Origin: Puccinia triticina
Lineage: Eukaryota > Basidiomycota > Pucciniomycetes > Pucciniales > Pucciniaceae
DNA: 64,000 nucleotides
Direction: 5' to 3'
Assembly (NCBI RefSeq): GCF_026914185.1
Contig: NC_070567.1
Location: forward strand, 372,001 to 436,000
Under the pieces are notes generated by a model. The model searched no databases. It was not told the DNA's origin and saw only the letters and a program-made list of their open reading frames with translations. Below are positions 52,681 through 64,000 of this stretch, in pieces; the first letter of the stretch is position 1, and each line of letters opens with the position of its first letter. Position numbers and translations under genes: made by a program.

Positions 52681-55600
52681 TTATAACCATGGCATCCAGG
52701 CAGGATCCATGGAATACAATTTGGGTAGGCTACTGGCTAAATTAATCAACTCAATTATTGATTGGCAGACGGGTTGAGGATTAGCAGGATCAATCTGATT
52801 ATCATCATATCAACAGAAAAACATCAGCCATGGCTTGCTTAGTCCAAAAAACAATCAAATACACGTGCGGGAAAACAAGAAACAAGAAACTTACATTCTT
52901 TTTTTCCATTTCACAGGCTAGTAATTTAGACTTTTTGACGATCAATTGTATATTTTTTGATATGATTTCATTGATGTTAAAATCCTCGTTCATTGATTTG
53001 GCCAGCGCGATATGATTCCAGCTCATCACGTCATCCCTTACAAAGATCGACAAGTTATGCTCCAATTCATTCTGTTTTTCAGTTGCCGGTTTCGACAAAA
53101 ATGAGACGAAAGCAAGTTTCCAGTCAGCCTTTGTCCATCTTTTTCGCCGCTAATTTATCAATGGGAGGGGGATTTCAATCACGTACTTCGCGCTGTACCA
53201 AAGCTTGCCCAATAGCCATTAAAGAGGCTGTCAGAAGACCTTCAATATTCTGTCTTGTCAAGAATTGCTGGATGTTTGGGGTGAAGCGGAATGGTACAGC
53301 TTCAGTATGCCCAAACTCCGGTTTGTTAGACAAAACAGCTTCAAGAATTGAAACAATGATGTCAATTTTCAAAAGAAATATTCAATTGGGATCGATAATA
53401 TAATCAATAAACCTTTTGACTTACACGGAAACATGTCGGTCGTGAAAATTGCGCCAGAAGAGCGATCAAATGCTATCCGGTGGGGAGTTCGCAAACTGAG
53501 ACTGAAAATATATGATATGAAGATAAAACTGGCATATTGAATCGTCATTCTCTTTCTGAAAAGCCATAAATCCCCAGCAGTTTTCATACTCCTGAAGAAA
53601 TACTATGGCAAAATAAATATTTAACGTGAGCCTAGATTCCAGGAAATTTTCGAGTTGCAAATCGATGTGGATAAGAAATTACAGACGTTTTTCAAGATAG
53701 AATCTGGCATAAGTTTTGCTGTGATTTCCTCGCCAATCTCAAGTTTGGTACTCAGCGAATTAACATCCTGTGGGTACGTAATCGTACAGCATCGGTAATG
53801 CCAATAGGCAAACATCAGTACGTTGATTTTCTTCCAATGAATTGGTCAAGAAGGCATGCATTACCTCTGTGCCCTCAAACCCAAAGGTTCTCAACCTCTC
53901 AGCGTAAGCGATCAAAGGGTCGTCTCTCGACATCCCAGATTCTTGGCAGTAGGATTCGAATATTTCTTGCAGTGTACAATAAGCTACATTGCTCTCCATA
54001 ATTCTGATGTTCGTGGCGAGAGGGATCACAGCTGGTATTGTAAAAGACACGTCTTTCGCGCGAGTTTCTCTTCGACGTGAAAGTGTACTAATGATGTTTC
54101 GCGTGCCCCGAGTAGGCACGAATAAGGGGATTAGCTTGAAATAATAACGGGGGATGACAGAGAAATTTAACTGACCAGTTTAACATTCTGAAGAGTTGCA
54201 TGATCCTTTCTTCTCTTCGACTAGATCTCGGTACTGGCATCTGAATGACAAATGAGTGTTGACTGGCGTCATGTCCGATCATGGTTATCCTGCGAAACCA
54301 ATGTTCCTTCTGCCGATGATAGCCGTATACCGTCGAGAATCGCACGAGTTTGACGAAGTGCGCATTATTATCATCATCGAATCTCTGCAGCACAATGATC
54401 AAAAACTTCATGAGCAATTGAGGCCTCAATATTTGCCGAAGCCAATACGGACCTTCAAGTACTGTCCAGGAATTTCTATATCATCGAACTTTTGGTATTG
54501 GAATTCGATCATCCAATGACTTGCATTTTCTAGGTTCGATTTTCTGAGTTTCCTTTCGATATTTTTCTCATATTTTAGTCGCCATTCTTGCAGTTTATTC
54601 ACGTATGTTCTCAAGTTATGCGGACTTTCGACAAAATCTCGATGGAAATGCGGCTGGTAAACGGAATGGGAGACATTTAGCTTGCGCATCCCACTCTCAT
54701 AATCAAGTATGTAAATTGATGGTTTTTTTTCAGATCGGCAATACTTACTTGCATTGGCAGTTGGCTCAAGTTTTCCGAGAATCTAGCCAAATTGTTTTTG
54801 ACAGCATCAGATAGTTGTAAATCATCGTTGGGATTGCCTGCTCTTTGGATATAGAACTAGCAAGAGAGAAGAAATTGAAAATCAATCAACTCTCTTCATC
54901 AGATCAAAGGGCTTCTTGTAGAGAAAAGAATCTCTAGGACTTACCAAGAGGGCTTCTTGTAATAAAGCACTGATCAATCGATAGACATCTTCTTCAGGTG
55001 GAGCCTTGAACCGTTGATAAAGCTGGTCTACCAACATCTCCATCGACAAAGCCATGAGAGGGAACTGTGTTTTCAAGGTGCTCATGATTTCGTCCGCGTG
55101 TTCGAATGGCAGTGGTAAAGGCGACGCGCTATTTTGAGGAGGATGGTTTGGTAGGGTTACGGCAGTCTGGGTAGGGTTTGCACTTGTGTTGGGAGGTACC
55201 CCTTGCTGAATCGATGTGGGCTGAGGCTGAGAGGTATTGTTCTCGTGATTTGTTGAATTGTTGAGAGAGACGCCACCACTCCTGTGGCCAGCGTTGTATG
55301 CTCTTTGCTTTTGCGGGTAAAGTTCTTCAATTGTCGTTCTCAGATAAAAGAAAAGAGACTAGAAATAAAATTTCATCAAAATTCAGCCATTTGCAAAATC
55401 AGCATAAATCACGATGGGATAGGAGGAGCGGCGACTCACTTGTGGAAACGATTTAGCTATTTTGGTCAACAGCGCCTTGGCATAACGTGCTTCACGGGGA
55501 GCAGAAAGACAACAAAGCAGTTGTGGGATGAAATAAGTCCAATTCCAAATCGAGAGGTCTCCTTTAAAGCCGTCAAATGCTCGACCAATCGTCCCACTTG

Positions 55601-58600
55601 CGTCATCCATTCCAAGCAGCCACAATATTCGGATCAACAGCTTGCGAGCTTTGCCGTTTTTGTACAGACCAGCCGCTTGCAGATAGCAGTTCACCGCTCC
55701 AGCTGCGAGTTGTAGATCTTCAGGAGACTTTTCAAAGAGCTTGTCTTGGTAAACACCCCATTGAGCCCAAGCCTTGGGATGCTGGAAGTCGGTGCTGACA
55801 GCTTGATTGAAAATTTGGGAAGCTTCCTCGTGGAGATTTAACTTTGCCAAAAACATGGCTTTGAGCGTGTGAAACTCAGACTTCTGGGTGGGTCCAAAAT
55901 ACATCAAGTTCGTATGGCTGATAGTCTGGAATCCAACACCAAAGTCGTCAGGGTGTTCGAAATGAACTTTTGCTTGTTGGCATAGCTTTAGGAAAGCTTC
56001 TGCAATCTCGATATTCGGCAGTGTGTAAATTCTTGTTAAGGCGTCCTTGCACACTTGAAATAAACCATGCTTTCGAGCTATGCGAGCAAACCGATTGACA
56101 ATCCACGCGGTCTCGTGATGTCCTCGATACGCAAACGACTGGGTGTTGGCGCCGAGGTTCGATTGAATCAATGGTATATAAGTTCTGTTGATGGCTGCGA
56201 AAACGTGTTGCCTCCAAGAAACAAGGTCACTCCATACGTTGATATCGTCCCATTGATTCGGTAATCGCTCCCTCCAAGTTTGTAATACGTGTTTCAAGTC
56301 GGCCGACCTTGCCTCAATATTTTGACTTGTGGTTGATATCAGACTGTCGAAGATCTGCGAAGCTTCTTGAAGTTCAACGAACTGCTGGAATGCTTGCAGC
56401 AAAGGAATATGTGACTCGGTAACAATTTCGGGTAGTCGAAACCATTGGTGAAGACACAATTGAATGCCTTCATCAACCAGTCGAGTGAATTCCGGACGGC
56501 TCTCATCGGGAAGCAACCCCATATGACTCTTGAGCAGCGTGTGGTAAGCTTGAAAGGTGATCCTTCGTATGCTTTGTGAAGGAAGATTTCCAATGGCAAG
56601 TCCGATACTTTCATGCTCGGTAGACCAGTCAGCCTGTCTCCACTGACATTCGAGTAACAATTCACTATTGTGTTCAGCCCTCGCCAATTCGCTTAAGAGC
56701 TCCCACTACAAAAAAAGAAGTTTATTATTGTATTCATGTCACTCTCAGGACAATTTCCAATTTCTCGAGCTTACTTGCTGGAGTTTTGACGCGCATAGAA
56801 CCCAATGATCTTCCCAAAGATTATATTCGCCTTGACCGAAAGGGAGCAAATTTGCTCTGGCTTTTTCCTGAGCCATCTCATACTGAGCGGACAAACAGCC
56901 AAAGCGTTTTCGCAAGCGAAAGAGAAAAACATAATTGGTCTAGGGGTTCAGGCCTTGCAGAAAAGATGATACAGGTGTGAACGTACTGCTTGTTCAGCTG
57001 CTCCCCATTCCCCAATTTGCTCGTATGACATCGCAGCATTCGTCTCGATGCATAGACTTTTGCGCCTCCATTCTGATTCAAAATCGGCAGGAAATGAGGA
57101 TCCAACGGGTAACATCACGAATTGGGAAAACAAGCATATCAAAACACTTACGACCATGGAAGATGTCAGTTTCACCCAACTCGGCATACAACTGAGCTAG
57201 AGCTTCAGCGGCGACTTCGCGACTGCTCTCAGGATGATGCCGGTTGTCATTGTGGCTGTTGGTCTGAGTTTCTTGATTGAAATCGACCACTTCGTCCAAA
57301 ACTTGCTGCAGATTTTCGATTGCGGTGTACCAAGCAGCATAGGTTTTACCTAGATATCTGACCAAATGGGGAGGTAGGACGACCGTTGGATTGCAGCCTC
57401 TGACACCGGATAAGATGATTTGGACTACATTGGGTCTGCGATCAACAGCTTTCATCATATATTCTTTTGAAAACAAATGGATCAAGTATCTTGTCAAATC
57501 AGCTTGCTCCCGCTTAGAAAATGTCGTCCAAGCGGCCTGAAACAGGGACACCCAAATCTTCTCGGTTTCAGCTGGATCTGCATAGAGCAGTTGCCGGGCA
57601 GAACTGATGACATTGCTGATTTTGACTGATTCAGCCCAATTCAAAAAATCGGACGAGTTCGGCAGCGGATAGGGGAGTCTACCTTCGATCAAAACTGGAT
57701 CATTCATTTCAACCGAGCCCAGAAAGATATCCAATGCGTGATGGATCCAATTGATATCGGCCAATGGTTCCCAATTCTGGACTCCAATCAAGTACTGCAA
57801 TCGGGCGAAAGGCTCTGGTCGAATGCTATCATCGAAGACCGCCATGAAGTTCGTCCTTATTTCTGGGACCCGACTGCGACAGCCCAAGAGAAAGGCTGGT
57901 TCGAGTTTCATGGTAAATTCAGATCTTGAGTAGCTGCTCGATAAATAAATATCTAAGATTAACTTCAGATACTCATTCAGTAACTCTTCATTACCCTTCA
58001 GCTCATAGCTCATCATCTTGACCAGTATCGTTGCCTTTTCTCTAGACGTCGGCAACGGATCCTTATCTTCAATCCATTTTCGCTGAACGCCTAGAATGTA
58101 ACGGCACAGCTCCACGTGGGGAGACTTCTCGACCAGTTGAACAAGCCCGGTCAAAAGATGCAGCCGCTGTTCTCCCATTGCTGCCACCCGGGTCTTCATC
58201 AAGTCACATAAGCCTTCAAGGATTTGCCTGGTGCTTTCAAGGAGAGTCTTGGTTTGCTCAAGGAGAATCTTGGCTTGCTCGGGTGTCGTAGGATTGCGAT
58301 CTGTTTGAGTGGCTGCTAAATGATCGCGCATGGCGCGGGTGAAGTTGCGAACGATGTCAGGGATAAAAACATCCACTTTCGAAGGTTGGGCTCGATCAAA
58401 AGCCTGCAGCAATGCCAGCGCCGAACGAAAATTTTCATGAATGCGAGGCTCTTTCAGTCCTTCCTTGATTGTCGAGTTGACCCACTGCTCAAAAGCAGTA
58501 ACCGCGGCGCCAGTCTTCTCCTTCTTTTCATCTTGATCTGAAGTAGATTGATCGTCGACAGGTAAAACACTGAATATTCTATGCAGTAGCGGCCGCTGAA

Positions 58601-61600
58601 CCTTGAATAAATCTTCAGACTTGAAACTGACACCTTTCTCCACTAGAGTTTGGACCAAGCTCAAATTGTCCAAGAGCCATTCATCTGACTTGTTCTCTAG
58701 GACAATATTTAGAAGTTCGGCGGTATTACAGACAACCCCAATGTTTCCTTCCGTGATTTCGGCAGACAGAGCACGCTGGAAATAGTTTACTTTTACCTCC
58801 ACCTCAGGCCAAACTTTGGTCAAAATTAACCTCATTGATGAGAGTGCTTTAACGATCGGCGGGTTCTTTGAGGTTGGCTCATTAGGATAGGTAATGACTC
58901 GAATAAGTACGCTGACAATCGCGTCTCTGATCGGGTAAGGGACGATGTACCCTCCTAGTGCTATTTCGGATCCGGTGGCGGATGGAACAGGCGTACTGGG
59001 TTGATCTAATTTGATTCGCTTGGCAGGAGAAGAGTGCTCCGGTTCTGGACTTGGAGTACGACTGGTAGCTTCAGCATCTTGATTGGTCGCCTCTTTGCTG
59101 GTCACTTCAACGCGCTGCTGCTCCCATCGAACAACGAGTTCAACCAAGTCCACAACGAGGCTTCGCATTTCAGGATTCGAGCTTCCACTGGCGGTCATTC
59201 GGGGAAGCGCAGCAGAGATGTAAGGGATAAAAACATCTCGGTGGGCAAAGAAAGGCTCAGGGTTTCGAACGACTGCTGAGTAGAAATTATACAAGAATGA
59301 TAGATTTTGCCCCTCTTCGCTCAGCGTGCGCTTCATTAGTCGAATCCATTCTGATGGATTATCCTTATATCTTTTGGGTATGACCGGAAGTAAGATGTCC
59401 AAGGCTTTTTGCGCCAGGTGTTTGGCTTCTGTGCTATGTAGCTTGAGTAGAGCGTTTAGAATTTGACTGACGATCTTCGTTGGAGAATCATAGGCCGCGA
59501 TGAAACGAGAGATCAAAATGTATGCCGCGTTTTTGACCGTTAAGTCGTCCCTTAAGCTCAAGAAGTACCAACCAAATTTGATAATCTCTTTCCTCTGGTC
59601 GGCGACTAAATTGGGCCGATATTGTACGATCAAACTAGCCATGTGTAACAATTCAACATCTAATCTATCATCTGATGCAAATGGCTTCACGTTGGTATTC
59701 GGGATGAATGCACTCCAGATAACGAGATGAACCTTGTTAATGTATTCAGTATCAACAATGTCATTTTCTCTTTCCCCTCGTTCAAAGGCAACCAACAGGA
59801 GAGGATTGATCAGGTGCCGTAAGATGGCAGCTTTCTGCTGAGGAGGAATTTGGTGATTATTGACGATAATGAGAAAGCGCGCCAGGACAGCCGATTTGTA
59901 AGTGACATCCGTGCTTTTGAGGACTTGCTCATTGTAAAATCGGGCAACATGACTGTACTCGATGATTCTATTGGCATCCAAGACATCAGCCAAATGAAAC
60001 AAAAAATCAATATTCCCGAGGGGGTGGGTCTTGATGCAGGTCATCATGATTTCGACAGCAATTACGTCCTCGCGAAGTTGAGCAAAACGGTCATCGCCAA
60101 TTCCAAGGCCCAGTCGTGATTTCCTCTCGTCAGATACCCATCTCTGACTGATGATGTGCATGATTTCTGAATCAATGGCAATCGATTTGGGATCTTTAGC
60201 GACTAACTGCTGCAGAACGATCGTGCCATGCAGGCCGTAAGTTGCGCTAGAGGAATAGCTTTGCTTGAGCCAGTCTTGAGCACATAGCCTCAAGTAATTT
60301 CTGAACTGTTCCGAGTGATCGCTGAGTAAGACCCATTTTAAAGTGTTCAGATGCCTTTCATCATCCAGCCGGGTAAAAAAGTAGCCGGTAGCTGCCTCGG
60401 GATAAAGATCGATGTAAAGAGACAGTGGCTTGGTGAATGGGCTAGGAGTGACTTTTTTCAGTATTGTCTCGACGTGCACCACGTATGCGATCATATCACG
60501 CAGGTAAACGCCAGCAGCCGGGCTAGATAGCAAATGAAATATGTTCACGACTCCCGCCATGATTTCTAGAACACCACTTTCCTGGGACGAAGACAAGGCA
60601 GCCGTAGCAAGTGTTTGAGGATCTGAGAGTAGCCGGAAATGATCTAATAGTTTGGATCCAATCTCCACTTTGAAATAGTTGGTGAGCAACTCTACTAAGC
60701 GTGCGAGACCCTGCAAGCTAGGAAGCGTCAGTTTCTTGTGATCAGAGAGATTGTTCAAAACTGGTCGCAGCCCGGTCTGCAATAGATCTTTGGGCAATCG
60801 GCTTCCCCCGTTAGCAAGTAGTTCTTTCAAGCTTGCGTGCGCTGCATTGACAACCTCGATGTTTTTCGCATACAATGATTGGAAATAAACCGAAAGAATT
60901 TTCGCTTTGGTGGTTGATTGTTGACGCATCTCGGGTAGTCGTAAAGTAGCCGCCAAAAACCTCAAGCAAACCACTCGCAATTCGATAAGGGCTTTGGCTG
61001 TCTTGACTTGGTTTGTCCTTCCGGTTAATGCTACATCATCCGCATCGGCGATTCCAAGGGCCTCTTGCAATATTCTCATCATCTGATCGCTGTAATCAAA
61101 CAATGGAGGATCCAATCGAACGCAAAATGTTAAGGCATCGAGGTGCCCGATCTGCATAGGGAATGCCAGAGCTCGTAAAGGTTTTCCAAAAATCGGTGAC
61201 AATCGTTCTCGGGCTGGCATTAGAAGTTCATGCATCGGTTTCTGAGTTCGTTCACTGATTAGCTGGAGGGCTAATTGGGCCACCCGCCGAACTCCGCTGG
61301 TCTGGCTACACAGTTCGATGATTAATAGTCCGACAAGATAATTTAACGTCCCAGTCATCTCGCGTGGAGTGGGCGTCTCGGGCGGGCTGTGACATATCCT
61401 CAAGAGCTTCAGAAACGTATCTGTTGGCCCCTGCAGAATCATTTCCGTCGCGGATGGGGCATCTTTGTGAAGGAAGAGCAGAGCCCTAACGATTTCCAAC
61501 TCATAATCCACGATCCAACCAGCGCTCATTTCTGCATCGTTCACCAAAACAGAGAGAACTTGATGACCAGCGCACTTACGAGGCCATGAATGATCGTAGC

Positions 61601-64000
61601 AGGAAGAGCTAGCTTTCATACACAGCGTTCGTTTGGCGAAGGTCAGTATCTCTTCTTTCGGTGGGGGTGAGGTTTTCGCGCGTTGGAAGAGCTTTTGGAA
61701 AACTTCCAGGGTGAAGCGAGAGGCAGCCTCGAGGTGATTTTGATCTGTGGCAACGGTGAGGTTATCGATTAAGGCGTCAATGATCGTATTGGTTAGCGAA
61801 AGCGAATAACGCGCTTGATCAGGATTGAGGCCCGGTTCTTGCCAGATTTCCGTGATGAAGACGTGTTCGAAAAGAGATGACAGATGAGCTTCGGCATCTG
61901 CAGAGAATTCTGTCACTCTAGTGGCATCAAATAACCCTTTCAGCAGAACTGAGAATGTTTCTTCTCGTTCACCTTGTCCGTATCCCTAAGTAAATAGACA
62001 TAAACTTTTGTCAGAGACTATTCCGTATTTGTTGGAAATAAACTGATGAAAATCTGACCATGGATAAAAAGACGGGCGTGATGTTTTTCAAAAATCCAAA
62101 ACCATTCTTTCTGTAATGGATATCCCCACGTTGCATCAGCCGAGACGCCAACTGAACCAGTGGAGGAAGGCAAAGGCTTCTCTGATGACCATCCAACCTA
62201 ATTGGCAGGTAGCAGGCTTGGACATCAACGTGCTTCCACTCAAGCGCTTTTGGTTGCAAGACTTTCCGGTTACGGCCGCCTAGCTTTCCTAGAATCCGCA
62301 AAGCTGAAGACGCGTGACTAGAGTTGTAAGGAAGAGGCTTCAACAATTTCCACAAAGATGTCATCACATCATGGACGACCGGTGCCATCAATGGAGTAAA
62401 GAATTCCTGGGTTAGGTTGTCGACGCATAATTCCAACGTTCGTAATCCTTGCGCAACGAGATCAGGGATGGCTTGTAAGGCAACTACTAGAGGTCGCATC
62501 AAGTAGGTAAGGTAGGGTAAGAGCACGCTCAGCCGAACGGGCACTGTCAGACATAGCTCAGCAAACAGCTCCTTGTCTTTGGGATCGGTGGCCGCATTAA
62601 GGAGGGCGTTTAACTCTTCGAGTAAAACTTGGATCAGTGGTAAGATTTCTTTGTACAATAATTCGAATCGACCGCCACCGATAGCCCTAAACAACGCTCT
62701 TAGCACAGAATAATATTGTCCAGGTTCATTTGAGAAGGAGGCGAATCGGAGAGAATCCATGATCAAGCGACTTATGTGAGGTTGCAAGGTTGTTTCGACA
62801 TCTGGGAACACGTTGACAGCCAAGAAGCACATCTTGAGAAGTTTCACGATGACTCCTGAGTGTTTGTCTTTTCCAAGCTGATGGAGGTGCTTCATTGTGT
62901 GCCGTAAAGTGATCCCAATGGTTACCTTGCATAGAACTGAATTGCCCAAGAAATATTGCGGAAATGCTAGCAATTCTGGATTTAGCCGCAATTCTTGCAT
63001 CAGTAGCGGCATGCACGGCTCAAACGTTTCGCTGAATAGAACTAGATCGGCTTGAGTGAACATGCAGACAAAAGAGTCCACAATCTCCTTCATTTCTCTT
63101 CCGTCCCGACGGTGCTCGTAGATTCCGAAACACCGTATCGTCGCTGTCAGCAATCGACCCAAGATCATCGCGTCTGGTAAGGCTTGAACATCCATCTTCC
63201 TCAAGTTACCAACCAAAATTTGGAAGCTTGTGACGCAAGACCGAATGAGCCCGCGGCGGCCGTAAAGCGGATCTAACAAACGTACAGCCAGAAACAGGAC
63301 AAAAGGTAAGCATGATCAATTCCTAACAGATTATGTCAACCCAAACTGACCCTTGGAATTCTCGAGTGGTGGCTCAAGGACGACAGCGACGCCGCCAAGA
63401 ATCTTTCCTCGCTCAATAAGAATGTCTTCCGCCTCTTCTGCAGTTCGAACAGGCTGGACTAGCCCAGCACTGATGGTGCGAGATGCAGTTCGAGGATCGG
63501 ATGAGCTAGGTATATCGGCTTGTTTTCCTTTGCCCTTATCCTTAGGTCCCGCTTCTTTCAGGCGGTTCGAGCTGCTCTGTAATCTTTCTTGAATATCAGC
63601 TTGTTGTTTGATATGGTAAGCTCGATTGTCGGCCAGTGCCTCTATCTTCCGGACAAAGGTTTCCATTAACCATCGAGCCATTCTAATGGCTTCATGCTTT
63701 TCCAGCCGATGTGAACCAACCAAATCGACAAGACTATAGATAACCTTTCCGGCCATGGCTTGAGTACTAGTTGAGGCAATCGGATCGTTCAATGCTTCGG
63801 CGAAATTCATCAAGATCGCTACGATGTGGTTTCCTTGTAGGTCTGCCTTGATGTTTTGTAGGAGGTCGGTGTAAGTGTTGTATACCAAATTTCGCAGGGT
63901 CTCAAATGAAGTGATCCCGGTTCCCATGAATATTCGGAAGTTTAGCAGGTCATTCAGAAATGGAATAAACACCGAGCGAAACTCGGTACCGAGGATGTGG
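52681..64000 (-). CDS. TRA1: TRA1/TRRAP-family SAGA and NuA4 scaffold pseudokinase (5' end outside window)
   Basis: PI3K-related pseudokinase that binds activators and anchors SAGA and NuA4 in the nucleus. Exons, in phase: 63351-64000 (open at the edge), 62059-63272, 57152-61985, 56987-57072, 56775-56882, 55440-56705, 54945-55358, 54749-54856, 54453-54695, 54176-54384, 53865-54087, 53687-53767, 53425-53602, 53187-53338, 52895-53071, 52681-52794; about 3350 codons. Introns are 53-115 bp and crowd the 3' third. N-terminal HEAT repeats ([39 protein letters not shown]), FAT domain ([40 protein letters not shown]), kinase-like domain ([23 protein letters not shown]), FATC end MDPAWMPWL. Kinase DFG and HRD-type residues are absent ([20 protein letters not shown]), as in the family. 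Usual length is near 3700-3800, so several hundred N-terminal residues lie beyond 64000. Confidence 0.96.

Noticed and set aside
53072..53149. A longer TRA1 exon reading [20 protein letters not shown] before the FATC region
   Set aside because: Using the acceptor at 53072 instead gives an exact family-length alignment, a plausible CTGAC branch point and a 115-bp intron; the alternative needs a 37-bp intron and inserts residues not found in the family.

Overview
The window looks like nuclear DNA of a filamentous basidiomycete. My best guess is a rust fungus (Pucciniales); this is inference from its character, not proven. It holds one conserved host gene, at the right end. Everything left of about 52.7 kb is repeats. 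The host gene is the 3' part of TRA1, which encodes the huge pseudokinase scaffold of the SAGA and NuA4 complexes. It runs on the minus strand from 52681 past the right edge, and I could place 15 phase-consistent introns in it.

The left 44 kb is a stack of nested transposable elements. An old Ty3/gypsy chromovirus (minus, about 1.77-18.7 kb) carries protease, RT, RNase H, integrase and chromodomain remnants. It is broken by a hAT-like MITE (3453-4065), by an LTR (about 6.6-7.4 kb) and by a very young 9.84-kb LTR element (8245-18085). The young element's 1451-bp LTRs differ at only two positions seen by eye, and its single intact 1269-codon ORF encodes Gag plus protease only. A plus-strand Gag-Pro remnant (about 18.7-27.2 kb) is interrupted by another MITE (20969-21296, 8-bp TSD) and by an apparently complete hAT transposon (21526-25431, 8-bp TSD). 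A minus-strand Ty3-like remnant (30.9-38.0 kb) has a Tc1/mariner-type transposon (34261-36325, TA TSD) inserted inside the codons of its zinc knuckle. A minus-strand Ty1/copia remnant (38.6-43.2 kb) is split by a 992-bp solo LTR (40955-41946, TSD AGATG). Several insertions can be proven internally: removing the element and one TSD restores the host reading frame.

Between and beyond the elements lie TA-flanked and hairpin MITEs, tRNA-like sequence, an interstitial telomere-like stretch, and several blocks built almost wholly from one short palindromic word repeated irregularly in both orientations. Each block has its own word (GCGGGTAYCC, AGCGG, TTAGCG, GGAGT, GACCGGTC, CCGTTCA, GGATGTCC). The complete hAT has the same kind of word at its ends, so these mosaics may be amplified transposase-binding sites.

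The copia element has lost acidic catalytic residues in both RT and integrase by CG-to-CA changes, and the mariner has a CGA-to-TGA-type stop. This is what CpG-directed mutation of repeats would leave. The region 46.2-52.6 kb is AT-rich and holds no gene I can support.
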